A DNA stretch of 48,491 nt from the NCBI RefSeq assembly GCF_003121405.1, contig NZ_QBUY01000064.1, positions 1 through 48,491 of the forward strand, written 5' to 3'. The notes under the pieces were generated by a model. That model was given only the letters and a program-made list of their open reading frames with translations, was not told where the DNA came from and made no database searches. Source of the stretch: Paraburkholderia sp. C35 (GTDB lineage: Bacteria; Pseudomonadota; Gammaproteobacteria; Burkholderiales; Burkholderiaceae). The position numbers and the translations under genes are program-made. Positions within the stretch are counted from its first letter, which is position 1. Every line of letters begins with the position of its first letter. Below, in pieces: positions 10,501 to 17,051 of this stretch.

Positions 10501-11038
10501 GGGCGAATCGCAGACAGCCGCCAGCGCCGAACTGGCGCGCGCGACGCAAGACGCGTTTGCCGCGAAAGAGCGCGCGGATGCCGCCGAACAGCGCGCGGCC
10601 GAACTCACGCAAAGTCTGGCCGAGAGCCAACGCGAAAAGACCGCCCCGGCGCAAGGCGGCGAGCAGGCTGGCGGCGCCGATGTCACGGAAGAGCTTGCGT
10701 CCTTGCAACGCCAGATCGCGGCTCAGTCGAAGGCGCACAACAAGGCCTACAACGACCTGCGCGCGAACGCCGAGCAGTGGGTGACCTACGCGAAGGACAT
10801 CAAGCAGCGGCTCGATCAGGCAAACGAGAAGATTCTTTTCATCGACGCGCGCAGCACCGGGGAAGTCGCGCTGCTGCGCAGGCTGTCGTTCGAACTGGAG
10901 CGTCTGAAGCCCGATCACGAATTGGTGTTCCGGGAAGCGCAGAAGAAACTCATCGGCGCGACCATGACCCAGCAACTGGCGCAAAAGGGCTATCAGTACG
11001 ATCCGGCGACGGCTGTGATGTCGAAAGTGGAAGGCTGA
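7532..11038 (+). CDS. Very large KfrA-like DNA-binding coiled-coil protein
   Basis: A protein of 1168 residues. Residues ~8-110 resemble the KfrA N-terminal DNA-binding domain (DEQVAAIADRMTEEGRLVSP, VTIWAEVRSGSIVAVAAALQ), known from plasmid-encoded KfrA repressors that form filament-like multimers. Residues ~110-1040 are a continuous Ala/Glu/Arg/Gln-rich coiled coil built of degenerate repeats around ELQRVTxELDEAR and RADAAEQRAAxLEQSL. A distinct C-terminal block (~1045-1168) contains AEQWVTYAKDIKQRL and ELERLKPDHELVFREAQKKL. Plasmid KfrA is about 300-360 residues, so this one is roughly three times longer. The ATG at 7532 is preceded by GAGG; a TTG 18 bp upstream is less likely. It stands alone. 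A role in nucleoid or segregation architecture, or in autoregulation, is inferred from the family only. Confidence 0.8.
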   Translation: MSTDADTTMTDEQVAAIADRMTEEGRLVSPVTIWAEVRSGSIVAVAAALQRWRDARHPQTPLPQAQQALPGELAENLMEAARRIWSASQDDAGRVLNEGLGAAGEQLAAARRERDEALAAYQQTGEEVETGRERLDTLRRDLVALQESAAQARVQLETVTARAEAAEANAGVMVARATASEAKLVSVQNTLEDQHRANEWLASTVSTKNEEIARVGRERDDARRQITTLDEACQAKAEEAQRWSEEASAAVARADAATAQANESAARVVSLEAELGDTRNALASERDAALEHAADAAEQRNMLERVGRELDESRAQIGALSEAQMLAAAELARATQDASSASERAAAAEQRAAHLDAALTEAQTLAAAELARATQDVSNASERAAAAEQRASQLDQSLTVEREATAAQRDELQRVTHELDETKAHADTLTQAQAAASAELTRVAQDASAATQRADAAEQRAAQVEQSLTVEREATAAQSEELQRLRTELEESHAKIATLSEAQSLTTAELARITEDASAAKQRAEAAGQRVAELEQSLSQERAAAAAQNEERQRIAHELDEARLKIDATMQEASSAKERGDAAERRAAELEQGLAGERDALAARTGELQRVTQELDEARANIGALTQTQATVNAELASVKQEAAAAKESADAAGQRAVQLEQSLAAERESAAAHSQEAAVQAEALQRATHELDEARNQVNALKQAHTEAQAAAVDELARVAQDASAAHSRADANAQQVARLEQELAAEREAATTRNAEASVQANELQRVTSELEEARQRIGALSEAHTAASAELAQSAQDASTAKQRADAAEQRAAQLEQVLASERDEARKQASASTDAQAAAGAELSRVTQDASTARERAGAAERKAAELEQSLAAEREAAAARSNEAASHSAELQRVTQELQDARRQIDELNDTHISASAELARLADELSAAKQRAQAAEQKAAEAAQSLAAERDAVAAHSDASSTHLEELQRVTRELDETRAQIRAMGESQTAASAELARATQDAFAAKERADAAEQRAAELTQSLAESQREKTAPAQGGEQAGGADVTEELASLQRQIAAQSKAHNKAYNDLRANAEQWVTYAKDIKQRLDQANEKILFIDARSTGEVALLRRLSFELERLKPDHELVFREAQKKLIGATMTQQLAQKGYQYDPATAVMSKVEG
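8435..10624 (+). repeat. Degenerate intragenic repeats of the KfrA-like coiled coil
   Basis: The translated region contains nine recognisable ELQRVTxELDEAR-type blocks and eleven RADAAEQRAAxLEQSL-type blocks, arranged in alternating order with units of about 55-80 residues. Similarity is visible at DNA level too, for example recurring GCGCGCGACGCAAGATG and GAACAGCGCGC strings. This suggests growth by tandem duplication followed by drift, and unit number may vary between strains. Confidence 0.75.
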
Positions 11039-11055
11039 GCGACGCGAAGCAACAC

Positions 11056-11083
11056 GATGCGACGCGGCCCGGCCGCGCGCATC
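11056..11083. terminator. Dyad between convergent KfrA-like and VOC genes
   Basis: GATGCG (11056-11061) and CGCATC (11078-11083) flank CGCGGCC/GGCCGCG, giving an almost perfect GC-rich inverted repeat in the 49-bp gap between two converging genes. There is no T-run. A two-way terminator is the simplest reading. Confidence 0.4.
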
Positions 11084-11087
11084 AGCC

Positions 11088-11513
11088 TCACTTCGCAAAC
11101 AGCTGGCCGATATCCTTGAAGGCCTTGAATTCCAGCGCATTGCCGCACGGATCGAACAGGAACATGGTTGCCTGTTCGCCGACCTGCCCCTGAAAGCGGA
11201 TATACGGCTCGATCACGAATTTCGTGCCGAACGTCTTCAACCGCTCCGCCAGCGCTTCCCATTGATCCCACGCGAGCACGACGCCGAAGTGCGGCACGGG
11301 CACGTCGTGCCCGTCGACGGGATTGCTGTGCACGCTCTCTTGCGACGCCGTCTTCGGATGCTCGTGAATCACCAGTTGATGCCCGAAGAAATTGAAGTCG
11401 ACCCATTGCGTGCTGGAGCGGCCTTCTTCGAGGCCGAAAACGCGGCCATAAAAGTCGCGCGCGGCGGGCAGATCATAGACGGGAATGGCCAGATGAAAAG
11501 GGGAAAGACTCAC
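11088..11513 (-). CDS. VOC (glyoxalase/extradiol dioxygenase fold) family protein
   Basis: A 141-residue single VOC module with paired beta-alpha-beta-beta-beta units. It starts SPFHLAIPVYDLPAARDFYG and has a second strand PHFGVVLAWDQW and a C-terminal GNALEFKAFKD. His 7, His 74 or thereabouts and the Glu of NALEF are the likely metal ligands. Members include lyases, isomerases and ring-cleaving dioxygenases, so the reaction cannot be named. The start is GTG 11513 with GGAGA upstream. It is divergent from a LysR gene across 111 bp of AT-rich DNA, which suggests control by that regulator. Confidence 0.78.
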   Translation of the reverse strand: MSLSPFHLAIPVYDLPAARDFYGRVFGLEEGRSSTQWVDFNFFGHQLVIHEHPKTASQESVHSNPVDGHDVPVPHFGVVLAWDQWEALAERLKTFGTKFVIEPYIRFQGQVGEQATMFLFDPCGNALEFKAFKDIGQLFAK

Positions 11514-11571
11514 TGATGGTTCTCCATGTGTGGGGCGCTTGCAGGCTTTATCGCGTATCGTAAGCGGCGGA

Positions 11572-11590
11572 ATTGAAAAATAAAATCAAT
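11572..11590. promoter_or_regulatory. Candidate LysR box between the VOC and LysR genes
   Basis: The sequence ATTGA-N9-TCAAT is a dyad with the T-N11-A character of LysR operators. It sits in a short AT-rich island inside otherwise GC-rich DNA, 35-53 bp before the LysR start and 60-80 bp before the VOC start. It is assigned from position and symmetry only. Confidence 0.4.
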
Positions 11591-11624
11591 ATATAATTTC
11601 ATCAAATACAAATGGAATTGATCA

Positions 11625-12503
11625 ATGATCCGCGAGCTGAAAACGTTGATCGCCGTTGCGCAGGAAGGCACCTTCGCTGCTGCGGGTCATCGCATCGGTC
11701 TGACGCAGGCGGCCGTCAGCGCGCAGATGCAGCGGCTCGAAGCGGAAATGGGCTTTGCGCTATTCGACCGCGAAGGGCGCACCGCGCGCCTGAATGCGAC
11801 AGGTCAGCAGATTCTCGTGCAGGCACAGGAAGTCGTCAGGCTTTACAACAATCTCAGTTCGACTGCAGCGGATACGACCTCGACCGTACGCGTGAATATC
11901 GGCGCGATTGCGTCGGTGCAGCGCTCGTTGCTGCCTGATGCGCTGGCGCGCTTTCATGTGGAATGTCCAGGCTGCAGGACACGCGTGATTCCCGGTCTTT
12001 CGATGGAACTCGTCAATCTGGTCGATGCTGGCGAGATCGATATTGCTGCCATCATCCGTCCGCCGTTTTCGTTTCAGAGCGATCTGCGGTGGACCACGCT
12101 CGCGCAGGAACCATTCAGGCTGATCGTGCCGCGCGGCGTGAAAGGCAAGGACTGGGCGGAACTGCTCGCGGAGCAGCCGTTTATCCGCTACGACCGTGCT
12201 TCGTTTGGTGGCCGGCAAGTGGACCGCTTTCTGCGCCGCATGCACTTCACGGTGCGCGAAGTGTGCGAGCTTGACGAACTCGAAGCGATCGTCAGGCTGG
12301 TGGAGAACGGTGTCGGCGTGGCAATCGTGCCTCAAACTGCGACGTATCGGCGTTGGCCCGCGAAAGTACGCGCTGTGGATCTCGGGCATCACACGTTTCA
12401 TCGCGACATCGGCCTCGTGCATCGCGCGCCGCAACATCTGAGTGAACCCGTGAAGACCTTGCTGCAATTGATCGATGCGCAAGCGCGCAAAAAGCCCGCC
12501 TGA
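11625..12503 (+). CDS. LysR family transcriptional regulator
   Basis: 292 residues. The winged-helix DNA-binding domain (residues 1-60) contains FAAAGHRIGLTQAAVSAQMQ and the wing LFDREGRTARLN. From about residue 88 it has the two-lobed periplasmic-binding-like effector domain (VRVNIGAIASVQ, VENGVGVAIVP). The ATG at 11625 lies within ATTGATCAAT. The divergent VOC gene is the expected target. Its stop nearly abuts the LacI gene converging from the other side (12503 versus 12505). The effector is unknown. Confidence 0.88.
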   Translation: MIRELKTLIAVAQEGTFAAAGHRIGLTQAAVSAQMQRLEAEMGFALFDREGRTARLNATGQQILVQAQEVVRLYNNLSSTAADTTSTVRVNIGAIASVQRSLLPDALARFHVECPGCRTRVIPGLSMELVNLVDAGEIDIAAIIRPPFSFQSDLRWTTLAQEPFRLIVPRGVKGKDWAELLAEQPFIRYDRASFGGRQVDRFLRRMHFTVREVCELDELEAIVRLVENGVGVAIVPQTATYRRWPAKVRAVDLGHHTFHRDIGLVHRAPQHLSEPVKTLLQLIDAQARKKPA

Positions 12504-12504
12504 T

Positions 12505-13536
12505 TCATGCAGCGGGCGGCAGATTCTCCTGCAGATAGATCGACATCGGTGTTTGCAGCGGCAGGCCTGACGGTGCGCCGCGATTGTAGTGGCCGAGTAT
12601 CGCTTCGACGGCGCGCACTGCTTCGACGAATGGACTCTGGTCCAGCACGGCATCCATCACGCCTTCTATCAACAACGCTCTGCTGATGGGCGTGAGTTCG
12701 TGGCCGATGAGCACGGTCGAATGCTCGCGTTTCAACGCTTTCAACGCACGCGCAATGCCTTCATCGCCAACCGACAGGTTGTAGATGCCGCGCAAATCCG
12801 GGTACTTTTTGAACGCATCGCGCGTGAGACGCTCAGTGGATTTTTCGTCCTCGCGGCTCTCGACGGTCGCCACGACTTCGCACGCGGGAAACTTGCGGCG
12901 CATCACCGAACGGAACGCGGCTTCGCGTTCCTCGTGACCGAGATAGGTTCGCAAGCCTGCAATCACGATGACCTGCCCACCGTCGCGGCCAATGAAGCGG
13001 CCCATCAGTTCGCCTGCCGTTCGCCCCGCGCAGCGGTTGTCGATGCCGACATACGCAAGGCGTCCCGTATCGGGCAGATCGCTCGCCAGCGTGACGACAG
13101 GAATCTTGCGGGCGACACGCGAAATCGCTTCGACCACCACGCTATGTTCGTACGCGACGACGATCATCGCGTCGGCCTTCTGCGATGCGCGATTGATCAC
13201 AGCCGCCAGCGATTGCGGTTCGAGATCGTCGAAGAAAGTCAGGTGACACACCACGCGATGAGTCTCGAACGACTTCTGCGCAAGCTCGAATCCTTGCTGG
13301 AGCGCAACGTAATACGGCGACGAAGGCTGCTGCGTGAGGATCGCGATACGCAGCCAGCGCACCGACACCTCATCGAGCGCGCGGTCCATTTTCAGCTTGC
13401 GCGCCCACTCGAGTACGCGCGATTCCTTCTCGCGCGCGACACCGCCACGCCCGTTCAGCACGCGTTCCACTGTCGAGTAACTGACACCCGATGCCTTCGC
13501 GACATCTTCCATGGTCGGCTTGCGTCGGACGTTCAT
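12505..13536 (-). CDS. LacI family transcriptional regulator
   Basis: 343 residues. The N-terminal helix-turn-helix and hinge helix are clear (TMEDVAKASGVSYSTVERVLNG), followed by a type-1 periplasmic-binding-like sensor domain from about residue 60 (LRIAILTQQPSSPYYVALQQ, VGIDNRCAGRTAGELMGRF, QVIVIAGLR). This class usually binds a sugar or sugar derivative. It is transcribed away from the binding-protein and desaturase operon, and a perfect inverted repeat lies 15 bp before its start, so self-repression and control of the divergent operon are likely. Confidence 0.9.
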   Translation of the reverse strand: MNVRRKPTMEDVAKASGVSYSTVERVLNGRGGVAREKESRVLEWARKLKMDRALDEVSVRWLRIAILTQQPSSPYYVALQQGFELAQKSFETHRVVCHLTFFDDLEPQSLAAVINRASQKADAMIVVAYEHSVVVEAISRVARKIPVVTLASDLPDTGRLAYVGIDNRCAGRTAGELMGRFIGRDGGQVIVIAGLRTYLGHEEREAAFRSVMRRKFPACEVVATVESREDEKSTERLTRDAFKKYPDLRGIYNLSVGDEGIARALKALKREHSTVLIGHELTPISRALLIEGVMDAVLDQSPFVEAVRAVEAILGHYNRGAPSGLPLQTPMSIYLQENLPPAA

Positions 13537-13550
13537 ACGGTTGCCTCCGT

Positions 13551-13568
13551 TTGAGGAAATATCCTCAA
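13551..13568. promoter_or_regulatory. Candidate LacI-family operator
   Basis: A perfect inverted repeat TTGAGGA-AATA-TCCTCAA lies between the divergent LacI and binding-protein genes. A direct repeat of GTTTGAG (13549-13555 and 13575-13581) overlaps and follows it. Symmetry and position next to a LacI gene support the call, but an even-length centre with an N4 spacer is only loosely like known LacI sites. Confidence 0.55.
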
Positions 13569-13686
13569 TAAACCGTTTGAGAGCGGAGATTCGATCAACT
13601 AGATTTTAACCACGGAAAACGAACAGGCGTGATCGATAAAGACCTGGCGTTCCGATATTCCAATTCCCTGTCAGGAGACAACCGTC

Positions 13687-14742
13687 ATGGACAAACCCAC
13701 ATTTCGCGCGGCGAAGCGCGCGGTCAGAGGAATCGCTGCCGCGCTCGCGGCGCTGACGCTCGTCAGCGGCATCGCGGCCAACAACGCCGCCGCCGATGAG
13801 CGCTTCGTGATGGTCAGTCACGGCTCGGATTCGAATGTCTGGTGGAACACCGTCAAGAACGGCATGCGCGATGCGAGCGAAGACTTCAACGTGCCTGTCG
13901 ATTACCGCAATCCGCCGACGGGCGATACGGGCGACATGGTGCGCATTCTGGAGCAGGCGGCAGCGCGCAACTACTCGGGCGTGATCACGACGGTGCCGAA
14001 CTTCGAGATGATCCAGAAGGGTTTGACGGGCGTGAAGGCCAAGCACATTCCGATCGTCACGATCAACGGCGGACCGGATGCGGGCATGAAGCTCGGTGCA
14101 CTGATGCATATCGGTCAGCCCGAATACGAAGCGGGCAAGGCCGCAGGCGAGCGCGCGAAAGCTGCCGGCATTCACGATTTTCTGTGCGTGAATCACGGTG
14201 CGGATATTCAGGCGCTGTGGGATCGCTGCAAGGGTTTCGCCGATGCGCTCGGCGTCGATTACAAGAAATCGACGATGGATAGCGGCGAAGATCCGACGGT
14301 GATCGAAAGCAAAGTGGCCGCCTACTTGCGGTCACATCCCGGCACGCAGGCGATTCTCGCGCTCGGTCCCGATCAGGCGACAGGCGTGTTGCGCGGCGTG
14401 AAAGACGCGGGCCTGAGCGGCAAGATCTACGTCGCAACCTTCGATCTGTCGCCTGACATTCTCAAGTCGATCCAGGCAGGGCAGATTGCATTCGCGATCG
14501 ATCAGCAGCCTTATTTGCAGGGTTATCTGTCCGTAGCGGCCATGGCGATTGCGATTCGCGACAAGACCAATGATCCCTCGCGCATCGTCGCGGCCTTGAA
14601 AAGCGATACGAAGGTCGCCGCCCGTCTCGCCAAATACGATCTGAAGCCGGTTTATACGGGATCGACGGTGAGTTCCGGGCCGAGCTTCGTCACGAAGGAC
14701 AACATCGCGCCGGTGCAGAAGTACGCAGGCTCGTATCGCTAA
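13687..14742 (+). CDS. Periplasmic sugar-type substrate-binding protein (type 1 periplasmic-binding fold)
   Basis: 351 residues with a cleavable signal peptide (Arg/Lys-rich start, hydrophobic core, cut near NNAAADE). The mature part has the RbsB-like first strand RFVMVSHGSDSNVWWNTVKNG, then VPIVTINGGP-type and GPDQATGVLRGVKDAG segments that close around a sugar in this family. The ATG follows AGGAGA. It is the first gene of an operon with a fatty acid desaturase 18 bp downstream. No permease or ATPase gene is present, so it must work with transporter parts encoded elsewhere or act in sensing. The LacI gene alongside suggests that a sugar-like ligand induces it. Confidence 0.85.
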   Translation: MDKPTFRAAKRAVRGIAAALAALTLVSGIAANNAAADERFVMVSHGSDSNVWWNTVKNGMRDASEDFNVPVDYRNPPTGDTGDMVRILEQAAARNYSGVITTVPNFEMIQKGLTGVKAKHIPIVTINGGPDAGMKLGALMHIGQPEYEAGKAAGERAKAAGIHDFLCVNHGADIQALWDRCKGFADALGVDYKKSTMDSGEDPTVIESKVAAYLRSHPGTQAILALGPDQATGVLRGVKDAGLSGKIYVATFDLSPDILKSIQAGQIAFAIDQQPYLQGYLSVAAMAIAIRDKTNDPSRIVAALKSDTKVAARLAKYDLKPVYTGSTVSSGPSFVTKDNIAPVQKYAGSYR

Positions 14743-14760
14743 CCGTTCGAGGACAACGCA

Positions 14761-15762
14761 ATGAACATCGACATGAACGCATGGCACCGCGTCGAGATCG
14801 ACCGCAAGGCGCTGAAGGATTTTTCGACGCGCTCCGACGCGCGCGGTCTCGTGCAGGCGGGCGGCTTCTTCGCACTCGTTGTCGCGACGGGCGCGCTTGC
14901 ATGGTTGTCGCTCGGCACAGTATGGGTGATTCCCGCGTTCCTGCTGTATGGCACCGCGTTCGCGTTCAGCGAGGCCGCCGCGCATGAACTGGGACATGGC
15001 ACCGTGTTCAAGACGCGTTGGCTCAACGAAGCCGTCTACTGGGTGATCTGCTTCATGTCATGGCGCGAGCAGGTGTATAGCCGCTGGCTGCATGCGAAGC
15101 ATCACACGTACACTCATTTGACGGCGGCGCCGTATAAAGATCCGGAACTGGCGTTTAAGAGCAGGCCACATAGCTACATCAAGCTGGTGACGGATTTCGT
15201 GCGTGTATCGCATGGCATGCAGTTTCTCAAGGCGATCTTTCTGCATAGCTTCGGCATCGTCACGCAGGGCGCGAAGGAAGTCGTGCCTGAAGCGGAGTAC
15301 AAGAAGATGTGCGATAACTCGCGCGTGCTGCTGGCGTGTTATGTCGCGGTGTTCGTGTGGGCGGTGCTGGCGCATAGCTGGCTGCCCGTCGTGTTTCTCT
15401 TCGTGGCGCGCGCTTACGGCACCTGGCTGCATGAGCTTTGCGCGTTGACCCAGCATACGGGCTTGAAGGAGAACGTGCTCGATCATCGCGTGTCGAGCCG
15501 TACCGTGAAACTGAACCCGGTGGTGCGCTTTCTCTACTGGAACATGAATTACCACATCGAGCATCACATGTTTCCGAGCGTGCCGTTCCATGCGCTGCCT
15601 GCTTTTCATGAGGCGCTCGCTTCGCAGATGCCGAAGCCCTATCCGGGCTTATGGTCGGCGTGGCGCGAAATCTTGACGATCTTCGCGAAGCAGCGGCGCG
15701 ATCCGGAGTATGTCGTTGTGCGCGAGTTGCCGGTTGGGAAGCGGGGTGGTGCTGTTGCGTGA
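14761..15762 (+). CDS. Membrane fatty acid desaturase family protein
   Basis: A 333-residue integral membrane di-iron protein. The three histidine boxes are all present: H75ELGH79, H111AKHH115 and H265IEHH269. Hydrophobic segments lie around residues 32-70, 88-100 and 195-220. Such enzymes use O2 and electrons to desaturate or hydroxylate acyl chains. No ferredoxin, cytochrome b5 or reductase domain is attached. Coupling to a sugar-type binding protein under a LacI repressor is unusual and leaves the substrate open. A lipid, a sphingolipid-like compound or a non-lipid substrate are all possible. Confidence 0.85.
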   Translation: MNIDMNAWHRVEIDRKALKDFSTRSDARGLVQAGGFFALVVATGALAWLSLGTVWVIPAFLLYGTAFAFSEAAAHELGHGTVFKTRWLNEAVYWVICFMSWREQVYSRWLHAKHHTYTHLTAAPYKDPELAFKSRPHSYIKLVTDFVRVSHGMQFLKAIFLHSFGIVTQGAKEVVPEAEYKKMCDNSRVLLACYVAVFVWAVLAHSWLPVVFLFVARAYGTWLHELCALTQHTGLKENVLDHRVSSRTVKLNPVVRFLYWNMNYHIEHHMFPSVPFHALPAFHEALASQMPKPYPGLWSAWREILTIFAKQRRDPEYVVVRELPVGKRGGAVA

Positions 15763-15779
15763 GAGCGCTCTGTTTGAAG

Positions 15780-15814
15780 GACATCGCGCCGCATGAGTAA
15801 AGCGGCGCGATGTC
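15780..15814. terminator. Strong hairpin between desaturase and thiolase genes
   Basis: GACATCGCGCCGC and GCGGCGCGATGTC form a perfect 13-bp stem with a 9-nt loop between two converging genes. Only TGTT follows on the plus strand and CCTT on the minus strand, so it lacks a full U-tract but is well placed as a two-way terminator. Confidence 0.65.
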
Positions 15815-15834
15815 TGTTGCTGCACGCTGCAGGA

Positions 15835-17007
15835 TCAGGTCGACAGAATAGTCACCAACGCCACCGCCGAATCCCCCGCCAGCTGGCCGCCATTGTTTTC
15901 CGCCAGCGCCACCTTCGCACCCGGCCTTTGCCGTGCGCCTGCCTTACCGCGCAATTGCTGCGTGAGTTCGACGATCTGCGCTACACCCGTCGCACCGACA
16001 GGATGACCGCGCGATAGCAAGCCGCCACTCGGATTCACGGAAATCCTTCCACCGATATCCGTATCGCCGGAACGGATCAGCTTCGGTGCATCGCCGGGCG
16101 CGCACAGGCCGAGGTTCTCGTAGTGGATCAGTTCGGCGGGCGCCGATGCGTCGTGCAGTTCGACCACGTGCACATCCGAAGGCCCGATGCCTGCTTCTTC
16201 ATACGCAGCGTTCGCCGCACGCACGGCGACCAGCTCACCCGATCCATCTGCTTTCGCCGACACAATCGAACTCGCCCGAATGAACACGGGGCGCACGTCG
16301 CGCTTCGCCGCAAACTCCTCCGAGCAGATGAACACAGCCGCGCCGCCGTCACCGATCGATGAGCACATGAAGAGTGTCAAAGGGTCGCTGACCATGCGGC
16401 TCGCGAGCACTTCTTCCACACTCGTTTCATTGCGAAACTGCGCGTGCGGATTGAGCGATCCCGCGCGGCGGCTCTTCACGACGACGCGCGCAAAGTCGCT
16501 CGCGTCCGCGCCCGATTTCTCCATCCACTTACGCGCCTTGGCGGCGTAAAGGTCCATGAAAAGCGAGCCTGTGCCCGTCGTGACGCCTTCGGGCAGCGGT
16601 TCTTCGAGATCGACGGCTTTCGCGAACGCGCCGAACGAAACGGCTTTGTCTTCATGCGTGAGCTTCTCGACGCCGACCACGAGTGCAGTTTCCGCCTGTC
16701 CCGAAGCCACGGAAAGCCACGCGAGATTCAGCGCCGAACTGCCAGACGCGCAAGCGTTCTCGACGTTGAACATCGGCTTGCCGTCGAGTCCCGTATTGCG
16801 CAGCGACGATTGCGCGCGAATCATTTCCTGTCCGGTGACGACGCCGGCTGCCGCGTTGCCGAAGAACACGCGATCGACATCGTTCACCGTGACACGCGCA
16901 TCCTTCAACGCGAGTGAGACCGCTTCTTCCGCAAGCGACTTCAGATTGCGGTCCAGAAACTTGCCAAAGGACGTCATGCCGACGCCGCCAATTACCACTT
17001 TGCGCAT
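15835..17007 (-). CDS. Thiolase family protein (SCP-x/non-decarboxylating type acetyl-CoA C-acyltransferase)
   Basis: 390 residues. The nucleophilic Cys86 lies in NACASGSSALNLAW. The conserved His/Gly segments VNPSGGLLSRGHPVGATG and ENNGG are present, together with LHDASAPAELIHYENLGL typical of the SCP-x/lipid-transfer thiolase branch. It should cleave a 3-ketoacyl-CoA with CoA as the last step of the local pathway. The open frame continues upstream to 17868 through the MFS gene, but GGAGG precedes the ATG at 17007 and the family similarity begins there. It is 44 bp downstream of the MFS gene and is probably co-transcribed with it. Confidence 0.88.
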   Translation of the reverse strand: MRKVVIGGVGMTSFGKFLDRNLKSLAEEAVSLALKDARVTVNDVDRVFFGNAAAGVVTGQEMIRAQSSLRNTGLDGKPMFNVENACASGSSALNLAWLSVASGQAETALVVGVEKLTHEDKAVSFGAFAKAVDLEEPLPEGVTTGTGSLFMDLYAAKARKWMEKSGADASDFARVVVKSRRAGSLNPHAQFRNETSVEEVLASRMVSDPLTLFMCSSIGDGGAAVFICSEEFAAKRDVRPVFIRASSIVSAKADGSGELVAVRAANAAYEEAGIGPSDVHVVELHDASAPAELIHYENLGLCAPGDAPKLIRSGDTDIGGRISVNPSGGLLSRGHPVGATGVAQIVELTQQLRGKAGARQRPGAKVALAENNGGQLAGDSAVALVTILST

Positions 17008-17051
17008 TGCTGCCTCCAATGATTGAACTGCAAATTCCGTGACGATCGTGA

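Noticed and set aside
8435..10624. CRISPR-like or satellite DNA
   Set aside because: The periodicity comes from degenerate coiled-coil codons in one continuous frame; units vary in length and there are no unique spacers.
12589..13554. A 321-codon plus-strand frame opposite the LacI gene
   Set aside because: The LacI protein is unmistakable on the minus strand, and the plus-strand product is His/Arg-rich without any motif.
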